The position numbers and the translations under genes are program-made. DNA of 64,000 bases from Balneolales bacterium. Its GTDB lineage: Bacteria > Bacteroidota > Rhodothermia > Balneolales > Natronogracilivirgulaceae. Below are positions 22,441-32,117 of this stretch, piece by piece. Positions within the stretch are counted from its first letter, which is position 1. Each line of letters starts with the position of its first letter. The notes beneath the pieces were generated by a model, which had not been told where the DNA came from, did not search any database, and worked only from the letters and a program-made list of their open reading frames with translations. The stretch spans positions 1 to 64,000 of the forward strand of contig SLKA01000039.1 in the NCBI GenBank assembly GCA_007134845.1, given 5' to 3'.

Positions 22441-23644
22441 ACGGTGTTCGAGGTGTTATGGGTAGCGGCTTGCTCGGGCGATGCGGACTTGGTTTACCTT
22501 GGTCATCATCGGGTCGCTTGTAAGGCTTGCTGAACCGTGATTTTTGCGGGCGGTCCGATTCGCTGCTTTTGTAGTAACGCGCATTTGCCGGTTTCCGTTT
22601 GAATCTCTTCTTTTTGAATCCAACTTTGCGTTTTACAGCAGGTTTAAAGGTTTTATTCGAACGCTGAGCCCGTTTGTCCTTAAGGTCGATGATCTCAACG
22701 CGCGGACTGATGATCTCTTTTTCCTGCTCGGGGTTGGTGAATATAGGACGCAGTTCGTATGCCAGCCATGTTTTCTCAAACACACCGCGTGCTTCCTTGA
22801 GCAAAAGGAACTGATTTGAATAACGGGCGGAAAAGTGTCCGATGACGAGCCGGTCCACCTTGGCCGTTTTGGCCACGATAGCCGCATCCTGGGCGCTGGA
22901 GTGGCCTGTGTCCTGGGCTTTCTCCTTAAGTGGCTCGCCAAAAGTGGCTTCATGATAAAGTATTGTTGCATTTTCAGCCAGGCGTATGGCATTTTCACAA
23001 AACTCGGTATCGGTGACATAGACAAAGCTCTCTCCCGGCCGGGGATCACCAACGATATCGGCGGAGTGAACGACGGTTCCATCCTCCAGGGTGACATCTT
23101 CTCCGTTTTTCAATGCCTTGAACTGGGCATCTTCCGTAATGCCCGCTTCCGTTGCTTTGGCAGAATCCACTTTGCCTGGTTTATCCTTTTCCTGAAACCG
23201 GTATCCGATACAGAATTTGGTATGTTTCAGGGGCCTGGCCTCAACATAAAATTCCTCAGCCTCAAGAACCACTTCATGGTCAAAGTCGCTTTTCAGCTCT
23301 TTGTATGTAATTGGGTATTCCAGTTCAATCTGAGCAACGCCGAAAACCGACTCAATCATTTTCTTGAGGCCTTTCGGACCAATGATGTTCAGCTCTTTTT
23401 CGCGTCTCTGCAGCTGAAATGTACTCAGCAAACCAAACAAACCAAAAATGTGGTCGCCGTCCAGGTGCGAAATAAAAATGGCATCCACCTTTGACCGTTT
23501 CATACCTGCCTGCAATAAACGCATTTGAGCATTTTCACCACAGTCAAATAAAAATACGGATCCATCCCTCCACAAGGCCACCGATGGCAGATGACGCACG
23601 GCAGTCGGAGTAGCCGATGAGACACCCAATGGAATTACAATCAT
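22418..23644 (-). CDS. rnz: Ribonuclease Z with a basic low-complexity C-terminal tail
   Basis: FLFDCGENAQMRLLQAGMKRSKVDAIFISHLDGDHIFGLFGLL; HEATF; tail rich in Lys/Arg/Pro. Confidence 0.93.
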   Translation of the reverse strand: MIVIPLGVSSATPTAVRHLPSVALWRDGSVFLFDCGENAQMRLLQAGMKRSKVDAIFISHLDGDHIFGLFGLLSTFQLQRREKELNIIGPKGLKKMIESVFGVAQIELEYPITYKELKSDFDHEVVLEAEEFYVEARPLKHTKFCIGYRFQEKDKPGKVDSAKATEAGITEDAQFKALKNGEDVTLEDGTVVHSADIVGDPRPGESFVYVTDTEFCENAIRLAENATILYHEATFGEPLKEKAQDTGHSSAQDAAIVAKTAKVDRLVIGHFSARYSNQFLLLKEARGVFEKTWLAYELRPIFTNPEQEKEIISPRVEIIDLKDKRAQRSNKTFKPAVKRKVGFKKKRFKRKPANARYYKSSESDRPQKSRFSKPYKRPDDDQGKPSPHRPSKPLPITPRTPFDDFDRF

Positions 23645-23706
23645 ATAATTATCCTCTCCAATTTGATTCGGGGAATTCCGCTTTCATACGAAACATTCCC
23701 ATTTGT

Positions 23707-25569
23707 TCATATGTGTTCCAGTTCTTCTTCAATCAATTGCTTGCGGTACATATTTGCAAAGTACCCGTCTAATGCTAAAAGTTCATCATGTGAACCGCTT
23801 TCTACAATCCGCCCTTCTTCCAATACAAAAATCCTGTTTACGTGCTTAAGTGATGACAAACGATGACAAATAATAAACATTGTAACATTATCATGATCTG
23901 AGTCAAGATGCTGAACAATAGCATCCTCCGTCTTCGTATCCACAGCGCTTAGAGCGTCATCCAGAACAAGAATAGATGGCTTGCGTATGAGCGCTCTGGC
24001 AATACTTGTTCGTTGCTTTTGCCCACCCGATAACGTGATTCCACGCTCTCCCAATATAGTGTCGAATTTTTTCTCAAATTCCAAAATATTTTCCAAAACT
24101 TCTGCCTGCTCAGCAGCTTTTCTGATTTCCTGCTCTGATGCATTCTCTTTCCCAAAGGTGATATTTTCACGTATGGTATCGGAAAACAAAAAATTGTCTT
24201 GCGGTACAAACCCTATCAGGGAGCGCAGATCATGCAATGATAGTTCGCGGATATCCTTGCCATCCATAAGAATACGTCCCTTCCGGGGATCGTATATTCG
24301 TGGAAGCAATTGAACCAGACTGGTTTTCCCGGAGCCGGTTCTCCCGACAATGCCAATCCGCTCACCCTTTGTGATCCGCATGTTGACATCCCGGAGCGCT
24401 GGTGTTTCGGCCCCCGGATATGTGAAGCTCACACTCTCAAACACAATATCATTTTGGAATAAAACTTTCTGCCCCTCTTCGTTCGACCCGTCCGATACCG
24501 TACCCTTCGGCTTGGACCGGCCTTGTTCTGATCTGGATTCCATCGGTTGAAATTTGCTTCCGGTCACCGGTTCACGTAACATTTTCTGAATGCGCGAATT
24601 TGATGCCGCTGAGCGCTGCAGGAGATTCAGGGTATAACCCAGCGATGCGACTGGCCAGGTAAGATAAGTGACATAAATGATAAATTCGGCGATATTACCC
24701 ACAGTCACCGTTCCGGCCATCACCATAAGACCGCCCTGCCAAACAACAAGCACAATTGAGCTGCCGATCAGCAGCAGGAGCATCGGATGGAATAGCGCCT
24801 CGACAAGGTCCAGCCGCAGCTTTTTTCGTCTATAACGCTTGTTCTCTCTTTCAAAACGGTCCTTTTCGTAACGCTCTCTGTTGAATGCCTTGATAACCCG
24901 GATGCTGGAGTAGACTTCCTGTACTTTACCCGCCATCATGGCAAACTGCTGCTGGATCTCATTGGACCGCCGGTTTATATAGCGACTCACCCAATATGCC
25001 ATCACAGCCAGTAATGGCAGCGGAATAAGAGCCCAGAGCGTCAGATTGACATTGACCATCAGCATAATTGCGATAATGATGGCAGAGCGGGAAAGTGTGT
25101 TGATGGTGTACATGAATGCCGGCCCAAAGTATTCACGTACACGCACGATATCTTCCGTGGCCCGGGTGTAGATATCACCGGAACGGGTACTGTCGTAGTA
25201 AGACTTTGGCAGCTTCTGCAGATGATCATAAACCTCGTTCCTGAGGTCAAACTCGATTTTTCTCGAAGTAACTATGAGCGTCTGGCGTGTAGCGAAGAGC
25301 AGCAGGCCGTAGAGCAATACAGCCCCGATTAGCATCCCAGTATTTTGTGCCAGGAACCAGCCTGTATCGGGAGAAAACAGGGTCGAGGTAACACTTTCAT
25401 GTGGTACTGGCATCTCCCCGGAAATGCGTTCCACTTCGTCCATGGTCATTCGGATGAAGATGGGAATCCAGATGAGGAAAAAGTTAGCCAGTATGAGCAG
25501 AACCGACCCCAGCGCAAGCGTCCACTTGTACTTGAGAAAGTAGCTATTCAGTTTTAGAAGTTCTTTCAC
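23707..25569 (-). CDS. ABC exporter half-transporter (TM287/MdlA-like); canonical signature, degenerate Walker B (LDD)
   Basis: Walker A GRTGSGKTSL, signature LSGGQKQR, Walker B SILVLDDALSAVD. Confidence 0.93.
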   Translation of the reverse strand: MKELLKLNSYFLKYKWTLALGSVLLILANFFLIWIPIFIRMTMDEVERISGEMPVPHESVTSTLFSPDTGWFLAQNTGMLIGAVLLYGLLLFATRQTLIVTSRKIEFDLRNEVYDHLQKLPKSYYDSTRSGDIYTRATEDIVRVREYFGPAFMYTINTLSRSAIIIAIMLMVNVNLTLWALIPLPLLAVMAYWVSRYINRRSNEIQQQFAMMAGKVQEVYSSIRVIKAFNRERYEKDRFERENKRYRRKKLRLDLVEALFHPMLLLLIGSSIVLVVWQGGLMVMAGTVTVGNIAEFIIYVTYLTWPVASLGYTLNLLQRSAASNSRIQKMLREPVTGSKFQPMESRSEQGRSKPKGTVSDGSNEEGQKVLFQNDIVFESVSFTYPGAETPALRDVNMRITKGERIGIVGRTGSGKTSLVQLLPRIYDPRKGRILMDGKDIRELSLHDLRSLIGFVPQDNFLFSDTIRENITFGKENASEQEIRKAAEQAEVLENILEFEKKFDTILGERGITLSGGQKQRTSIARALIRKPSILVLDDALSAVDTKTEDAIVQHLDSDHDNVTMFIICHRLSSLKHVNRIFVLEEGRIVESGSHDELLALDGYFANMYRKQLIEEELEHI

Positions 25570-25583
25570 AGTCCTGCGTTAAT

Positions 25584-26621
25584 TCAGGAGAATTTTTCTA
25601 CCCAATGTGTTCCGAGCTTCAGGCCCGACAGATAGGCGGCTTCCATGGAACGACCCTGGAAATAATCGCCGGTAAGTGCGAGAGGTGCCAAATCGTCTTC
25701 AGACTCAATAAACGGCATGTCGAGGCTCTTTTTAGGCAAATGATATCTCCATAAATGCGATTGATGCCATTCGGGGCGTGCTGCCCATGAACCGAGGATA
25801 GCACCCAGGGCTTTCATTATGCGGCGGCCGGCTTCGTTCAGATCATCCAGTTCAATCATCTCTTTGGCAAACCTGTGGGTGGTATGTGCGACCAGATTCA
25901 TATCGCCGGAGTAATCCCTTTTGCTGCTTTCATTGCAAATCCATGACAGAACCGGATGATCACAGACGACAGCCTTCCAGACAGCGGGATTTCTTTCGCC
26001 ATATCCGGCCATGAAAGAAATTGTTGAGGTGTAAGAAATATCATCGATCAGTGTTATCATCTTGCGAATATCAAATTCGTCCTGTGCTGTGGAAACCAGT
26101 CCGTATGCCTGAATGGCAGGTGTTGCGATAATAACAGCATCTGCTTCAAAAACGTTTATAGATGAGGAATTGATCATCCATGGGCTTTTCCTGATGCGGG
26201 AACCACCAATATGTGTGATTCCACCCACTTTTTCCGACATATAAAAATCCATCCAGCGGCTGAAATATTTGCCAATGCTATTCATGCCCTCCGGGGCAAT
26301 ATACAGCTTGCGGGGCTCCCTCCCGGGCATTTCAGCGAGAATGCGTCCTTCTGTGTAACAAGAAACCGTATCTGTCCAACCGGCTACAATGCCTTTTGCC
26401 TCCAGTTCTTCAATAAAGGTGCGAAACTCCGGAGAGGTGCCTGTCAGATAGGGCGCACCATGATCCAGTTTTACAGCGGCAGCTCCGTTTCTACGCCGGG
26501 TTGACATCCGTCCCCCGTATCCTTTGCTCTTTTCATAGACAATAACTTCATGACCGGCTTTCGCCAGAATCCGGCCGGCCGTCAGTCCGGACAATCCTGC
26601 GCCAATTATTCCAATTTTCAT
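25584..26621 (-). CDS. FAD-dependent amine oxidase, renalase-like
   Basis: IGIIGAGLSGLTAGRILAKAGHEVIVYEKSKGYGGRMSTRR. Confidence 0.87.
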   Translation of the reverse strand: MKIGIIGAGLSGLTAGRILAKAGHEVIVYEKSKGYGGRMSTRRRNGAAAVKLDHGAPYLTGTSPEFRTFIEELEAKGIVAGWTDTVSCYTEGRILAEMPGREPRKLYIAPEGMNSIGKYFSRWMDFYMSEKVGGITHIGGSRIRKSPWMINSSSINVFEADAVIIATPAIQAYGLVSTAQDEFDIRKMITLIDDISYTSTISFMAGYGERNPAVWKAVVCDHPVLSWICNESSKRDYSGDMNLVAHTTHRFAKEMIELDDLNEAGRRIMKALGAILGSWAARPEWHQSHLWRYHLPKKSLDMPFIESEDDLAPLALTGDYFQGRSMEAAYLSGLKLGTHWVEKFS

Positions 26622-26788
26622 CCGTTTTGTTTTTTCCTTTCAATTTGAACGGGACAGGTCCTCACTGCTATCGTCACAAAGATAAGCGGTGGAAAATCAT
26701 CCGCCAAATGATTTAATGATCACCTGAAAATGACTATCTTGTGCGGCGGTATAGCAAATTATTACAACCAATCCCTTTGATGTTTAAT

Positions 26789-26803
26789 TGCAACTTTGTT
26801 GCA
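26789..26803. promoter_or_regulatory. Perfect 6-3-6 palindrome TGCAAC-TTT-GTTGCA, candidate Fur/Zur-type operator
   Basis: Located about 21 bp upstream of the likely ATG (26825) of a Fur-family gene. Confidence 0.6.
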
Positions 26804-26824
26804 TTATTTGTATTATTACAAACT

Positions 26825-27256
26825 ATGACTTCAGATAAAAAACTTAAAGATATACTGCATCAATACGGACTCAAGGGTACTACTGCGCGAATCATAGTAC
26901 TGGATGTTCTGGTGCAATCGCAGGTGGCATTGTCTCATGCTGACATCCTGTCACGCATTCACGGTGAGGATCTGGACAAGGTTACATTATACCGCACCCT
27001 CAGCAGTTTTGTAAGTGTCGGACTGGCGCACAAGGTGGCAAACGAAGACCGAAACTGGCTTTACGCCCTGCTTCTTCAGAATAATCGGAGAGTCGGTATT
27101 GATGATCATGCCCATTTCATATGTGATCAGTGCGAACGGATTTACTGCCTTCCCATGGACGCGGAAGACACCATTTCAGTGCCTGTCATGGATAATGGCT
27201 TTGTGATCAGGTCACACGAATACCGGCTGCACGGCACATGTCCCGAATGCAACTGA
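26825..27256 (+). CDS. Fur family metalloregulator (Zur-like)
   Basis: LKDILHQYGLKGTTARIIVLDVL, DKVTLYRTLSSF, HAHFICDQC ... CPEC. Confidence 0.9.
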   Translation: MTSDKKLKDILHQYGLKGTTARIIVLDVLVQSQVALSHADILSRIHGEDLDKVTLYRTLSSFVSVGLAHKVANEDRNWLYALLLQNNRRVGIDDHAHFICDQCERIYCLPMDAEDTISVPVMDNGFVIRSHEYRLHGTCPECN

Positions 27257-27320
27257 TTGCCGGGCGCCGATGACAACCTTGACATTACTGACGGTTCAAA
27301 AATCTATACGACACAAACTG

Positions 27321-27782
27321 ATGAGCACGATTTTTGCCAAAATCAGCATTTTCCTTTCTTCACTGTGTGTTTTGCATTGCCTGGCAACACCTTTTGTGCT
27401 CCTGCTTCTGCCGGCTCTGTCCACGTTCTTCTCCGAAACATTGGAACGCGCACTGGTGCTTTCGGTTGTTCCGCTGAGTCTGATCGGTTTTGTTCCGACG
27501 TGGCTGCGCCATAAAAACCACCGTCTGATGATCTGTTATATTATCAGTATTTCGTTGATACTGTTCAGTCAGTTTGTCATTCATGCCGGCCATGACCATG
27601 CCGCCGGCAGTTCCATTACATTTCTGAACTGGCTGAAAACCGGCGTCACATTTTCCGGTGCACTTCTGCTCGCATGGGTTGTCTTTCAAAACAACAGGCA
27701 TACGCACTACTGTACGCACCCCCATCATCATCAGGATACAGCCCGCCCCCTTCCCGAACATCATGATGAAGTTTCTGCCTGA
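27321..27782 (+). CDS. MerC-domain membrane protein with a His-rich C-terminus
   Basis: SIFLSSLCVLHCLATPFVLLLLP; TM segments; HTHYCTHPHHHQD tail. Start uncertain (27270 or 27321). Confidence 0.8.
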   Translation: MSTIFAKISIFLSSLCVLHCLATPFVLLLLPALSTFFSETLERALVLSVVPLSLIGFVPTWLRHKNHRLMICYIISISLILFSQFVIHAGHDHAAGSSITFLNWLKTGVTFSGALLLAWVVFQNNRHTHYCTHPHHHQDTARPLPEHHDEVSA

Positions 27783-27886
27783 GTTCACGTTTCATTCTTG
27801 CAGGACAGCAAGATAATTTTTGGGAATTCCGGGCGTAAGAAGTAGGTTAGTTATCTATAAAACAATCCGCAAATTCCGGACAAGAC

Positions 27887-29335
27887 ATGAAACCGATGAC
27901 ATTTCGTTTTTTACAACTGCCGTTCGCTTTGAACATACGCAGTGCAAGCATGGCGGTTTTTTTTGCAATACTGCTTCTGCCGGTATCTGATCTGCTTGCA
28001 CAACGGATCACGTATGAATATTTGAGGGTGCGGGATCGTCAGCCAAATGTGTTTTTTGAGTATCATGTTGTCCCGGATGCCGGCACATCAGACATGCGCC
28101 TTGTCACCACCTTTCGCCTGGAGAATAATTTCCTGGCATTTCGAAGGATGCGCGACGAACAGCAGGGTGATCAAGTGCGGCGCTTTTTCGCCGAGCCCAC
28201 CGTACAGCTGAACATCCGCAGGAGATCAGGCGGTTCGGATGCAGGCGATGATAACAGCGAATCCACACCTGTCATAACCCGAACATGGAGTGAAACTATC
28301 TTTGCCGAAACATATGAGCAGACCCAATCCGCCGTTTCTTTTCATCAGAATCTGATAACGGAATCTCTCCAACCCGGACAATACCGGCTTGAGAGCAATG
28401 CCCGTGCCAATGGCCGCACCCGGCGGGGACTCAATCCATCCTTCCGCATTCCCGATCCCTCTGACACTGATCTGGCCTTTTTCTATTTTCTGGATCAGCA
28501 AACCGAGCTGCATCCTCCCTTTTCAACTCCCCTAATGAATATGGGCCGCAACGTATACTTCGGACGTGACCATCAACTGGCAATATGGCTCCCCACCCTG
28601 GAAGAGGATGCCGATTACAGATTGGAGATTCACAAGGTGCGCATCAGCCGGCAGGACACCACAGTCCAGGACAAGGTAATGGAACACGAAATTAATCAGG
28701 AGTATTTGGTCTCCGGTTTCGTACAGAAAATAGCAATGGAAGATGACCGTCCATATTTCAGCCTGACCGAGGCAGCCGATGACAGCGATACAGGGGGTTT
28801 TTATCTGCTGCATGTTCCCAACAGCACGTATGAAAATGCCCACTACCGCATACGGGTCATAAAAACACCATCCGGCGGCGAACCCAAAACCATTGCACGA
28901 CGTACGTACCAGAGCTTATGGCTTGACATGCCGGTGAGCCTTTTGAACCTGGATGTGGCCATTGACATGATGCGATTCATTGTGGATGATGACCAATACC
29001 GGGAATTGCGCAGAGGCAATCGCCAGCAGCGTGAGGAGCGTTTCCGCAAATTCTGGGCGGAGCGGGACCCGAGTCCGGAAAGTGAGTACAACGAGCTTAT
29101 GGTTGAGTTTTTCCGCCGGATCGATTATGCCTACGACAATTTCACGACGCCCCAAAAACCCGGTTACGAATCGGATCAGGGAAAGATATATATCCGGCAG
29201 GGTGAACCCGACCGCAGGGAGCGGACTTTTCCTCCCAATCAGCCTGCCAGAGAAGTATGGTACTATGCTGACAGGAGCTTTGTTTTTGAAGCCACCACCG
29301 GTTTTGGGGATTACAGGCTAATTGACCGAAGATGA
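27887..29335 (+). CDS. GWxTD domain-containing exported protein
   Basis: Signal peptide; C-terminal FRKFWAERDPSPESEYNELMVEFFRRIDYAYDNF...DQGKIYIRQGEPD typical of the GWxTD family. Confidence 0.82.
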   Translation: MKPMTFRFLQLPFALNIRSASMAVFFAILLLPVSDLLAQRITYEYLRVRDRQPNVFFEYHVVPDAGTSDMRLVTTFRLENNFLAFRRMRDEQQGDQVRRFFAEPTVQLNIRRRSGGSDAGDDNSESTPVITRTWSETIFAETYEQTQSAVSFHQNLITESLQPGQYRLESNARANGRTRRGLNPSFRIPDPSDTDLAFFYFLDQQTELHPPFSTPLMNMGRNVYFGRDHQLAIWLPTLEEDADYRLEIHKVRISRQDTTVQDKVMEHEINQEYLVSGFVQKIAMEDDRPYFSLTEAADDSDTGGFYLLHVPNSTYENAHYRIRVIKTPSGGEPKTIARRTYQSLWLDMPVSLLNLDVAIDMMRFIVDDDQYRELRRGNRQQREERFRKFWAERDPSPESEYNELMVEFFRRIDYAYDNFTTPQKPGYESDQGKIYIRQGEPDRRERTFPPNQPAREVWYYADRSFVFEATTGFGDYRLIDRR

Positions 29336-30471
29336 CAAGCAGAACCAGGCAGCCATCCGATTCTTCCAATAAACGGAGCCACCCGGTTCTTGCTGTATCC
29401 ATGGGTGACAGAAACGGGATCGGTCCGGAAATCATATTGAAGATGCTTGTGGAACTGTATAAATCCGGGTCCGGTCAAAAGACTGGCCTGCTTCTGTTTG
29501 CCTCCAGGAATGCAATGCAATATTACAGCCGGCTTCAGGAAACGGCACCCGATTCTCCTTCCTTTTTGCAGGAAAACACGGCCCGAATCTACCGATACCG
29601 CGACGATTTTTATTTTCCATCGAACAGCGATGATATCCCCGATCCTGATCCTGGCGAAGTGCTGCTGATTCCCTGCCGTGAGCCGGAGGAAGAAGTCCGA
29701 CCGGGAATCATGACTGCAGCATCGGGCAAGCTGGCCATGGATGCGGTCGCCGCAGGTGTCAGCGCTTGTCTTTCCGGACAAGCCGATGCACTTGTAACCG
29801 CACCCATATCCAAAGAAGCGATTCACATGGCAGGATTCCGGGTTCCCGGGCACACCGAATACCTGGCACAACTTACCGGCACAGATACAGTTGGGATGAT
29901 GCTGGTCAACCGGCACATGCGCATTGGCCTGGCAACCATTCATGTACCGTTGCGCAGAGTTGCAGAAATTCTGACCTCCGGGCTGATCCTATCACGGATT
30001 GGGTTATATCACAGCACGCTCGTGCATGCTTTCGGCATTCCAAATCCACGTATTGCTGTTCTTGGACTCAACCCGCATGCCGGTGACGGTGGTGTTCTCG
30101 GGCTGGAAGAGCTGGAAATCATCACACCCGCAATTGAAGCGGCACAAAAGGACGGCATCCGTATAGATGGTCCCTGGCCCGCCGACGGTTTTTTTGGAAG
30201 CAGGGAGTTTGAAAAATCCGATCTGATATTCGCAATGTATCATGACCAGGGCCTCATTCCACTCAAACTGGCAGGTTTCGGAAGCGGTGTGAATGTGACG
30301 GCCGGGCTTCCGATCATCCGGACCTCACCGGATCACGGCACGGCTTTTTCAATCGCCGGCAAAAACCGGGCCAATGCGGGATCCATGCTGGCGGCATGCT
30401 CCCTGGCCCTCGAAATGACAGAACGTAGAAAATTTTCCGGAACGGACCCACGGACGCACCATGCACTTTGA
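29332..30471 (+). CDS. pdxA: 4-hydroxythreonine-4-phosphate dehydrogenase
   Basis: SMGDRNGIGPEI, GHTEYLAQLTGT, AMYHDQGLIPLK. Confidence 0.95.
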   Translation: MTSRTRQPSDSSNKRSHPVLAVSMGDRNGIGPEIILKMLVELYKSGSGQKTGLLLFASRNAMQYYSRLQETAPDSPSFLQENTARIYRYRDDFYFPSNSDDIPDPDPGEVLLIPCREPEEEVRPGIMTAASGKLAMDAVAAGVSACLSGQADALVTAPISKEAIHMAGFRVPGHTEYLAQLTGTDTVGMMLVNRHMRIGLATIHVPLRRVAEILTSGLILSRIGLYHSTLVHAFGIPNPRIAVLGLNPHAGDGGVLGLEELEIITPAIEAAQKDGIRIDGPWPADGFFGSREFEKSDLIFAMYHDQGLIPLKLAGFGSGVNVTAGLPIIRTSPDHGTAFSIAGKNRANAGSMLAACSLALEMTERRKFSGTDPRTHHAL

Positions 30472-31249
30472 TAGAGATCAGGACCAGAGCACAGTCATTT
30501 ATAACAAACTTGCACCGGTGTATGACCACATCATGAAAGATGTGGATTACGAGGACTGGACGGATTATATAGATTGCATCATACGACATCATCATCCATA
30601 CGGAAACAGAGTTCTGGAGTTGGCTTGCGGAACCGGCACTATGGCTCTGGCAATGGAAGAGCGTGATGAATACGAAATAACTGCGACGGATGCCTCCGCC
30701 GAAATGATCCGGATAGCCCGCCTCAAGGGCAGAAGAAAGAAAAGCAGTATCTCCTGGATGGTCCAGGACATGTGCCGGCTGAGTGTCGGCAGGACCTTCG
30801 ACATCATCTACATGGTTTTTGACAGTCTGAACTACCTGCACCAAAAGGAGCAGATTCTATCTGTTTTCGAAGGCGCTGCATGCCATCTTGATACCGGCGG
30901 CATCTTCATATTTGACTTCACCACGCCGAGTTTTTCCCCAAAAATAGCTCCATTGCTTGATGGAGAGCACAACAAGCATCGCAATTACATCTACAGCAGA
31001 AGCAGCAGATATGATCGTGAAAACGGTATTCATGTCAATCACTTTGTCGTTGAAAAAAAGGATCTCAAATCAGGCCGCACGATTGACCGGTTTGAAGAAA
31101 TTCACAATCAACGCATCTGGCGTTTTCGTGAAATAAAATCCATGGTAATGCAGTCCGGATTACGTATGTTAGCTGCTTATGAAGATTTTGATTTCAGTGA
31201 TGCAACCGACAACAGCGACCGAATAACCATGGTACTCAGTCATGGCTGA
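30461..31249 (+). CDS. Class I SAM-dependent methyltransferase
   Basis: VLELACGTGTMALAM motif. Confidence 0.88.
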   Translation: MHFDRDQDQSTVIYNKLAPVYDHIMKDVDYEDWTDYIDCIIRHHHPYGNRVLELACGTGTMALAMEERDEYEITATDASAEMIRIARLKGRRKKSSISWMVQDMCRLSVGRTFDIIYMVFDSLNYLHQKEQILSVFEGAACHLDTGGIFIFDFTTPSFSPKIAPLLDGEHNKHRNYIYSRSSRYDRENGIHVNHFVVEKKDLKSGRTIDRFEEIHNQRIWRFREIKSMVMQSGLRMLAAYEDFDFSDATDNSDRITMVLSHG

Positions 31250-31916
31250 CCATTCTGTAATTTCCCTCGAAAACGTGGCTGTCCGTTTTGATAACCGGAT
31301 CATCTTCCGCAATCTCAATTTTTCTCTTGGGAATGCAGAATTTGTTTATCTCATCGGGGCAACAGGATCCGGCAAGAGCTCCTTCCTCAGGCTGATCTAC
31401 CGCGACCTTCTTCCCATTGAAGGAACCGTCCGCGTTGCCGGGATTGATGTCACTGCCCTGAAGGAGCGCAAGGTTCCCCAGCTCAGGCGCAGTCTCGGTA
31501 TTGTTTTTCAGGATTTCCAGCTGCTGCCCGACCGCAATGTGTACGACAATGTAGCTTTTGCCCTGGAGGTGACAGGCAGAACACGGAGTTTCATAAAGCA
31601 GCGTGCGCTTGAGGTGCTTTCCATGGTCGGATTGAGCCATCGGCGCTTCGATATGCCTAATGATCTCTCAGGAGGTGAACAACAGCGCGTCGTTATTGCC
31701 AGGGCGCTTGCCAATGAACCGCGCCTCATGCTGGCCGATGAACCAACAGGGAACCTTGACCCGGAAGCCGCACACTCCATCATGGATATATTCCGGCAGA
31801 TTAACAATCGTGGCATGGCCGTGTTGATGGTCACTCATAATTACGATATGGTCAAGCGCTACCCGTACCGCACCGTCAAAATCCAGGATGAGACCATCGT
31901 GGAAGTGAGTTCCTGA
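31242..31916 (+). CDS. ftsE: Cell division ABC ATPase FtsE
   Basis: GATGSGKSSFLRLIYRDLLP, LSGGEQQRVVIARALANEP, LADEPTGNLDPE. Confidence 0.88.
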   Translation: MADHSVISLENVAVRFDNRIIFRNLNFSLGNAEFVYLIGATGSGKSSFLRLIYRDLLPIEGTVRVAGIDVTALKERKVPQLRRSLGIVFQDFQLLPDRNVYDNVAFALEVTGRTRSFIKQRALEVLSMVGLSHRRFDMPNDLSGGEQQRVVIARALANEPRLMLADEPTGNLDPEAAHSIMDIFRQINNRGMAVLMVTHNYDMVKRYPYRTVKIQDETIVEVSS

Positions 31917-31942
31917 TCCTTTGCAAGCTCCTCATCACATAA

Positions 31943-32017
31943 ATATTTTACCAACCGATAATTTGTCAACAAATAATTTGCCAGCCAATATTGGAACAAA
32001 CAATACCGGACCAACCG
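31943..32017. repeat. Five contiguous degenerate 15-bp tandem repeats
   Basis: atattttaccaaccg / ataatttgtcaacaa / ataatttgccagcca / atattggaacaaaca / ataccggaccaaccg. Confidence 0.8.
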
Positions 32018-32117
32018 GACACTATCATAAGCCCATGAGCAGACCCTGACCAGACGAATGTTGCTGATACGGTAACAATCAGGTTCTGAGATAGACCCGA
32101 TCAAGATGCGATTAATC

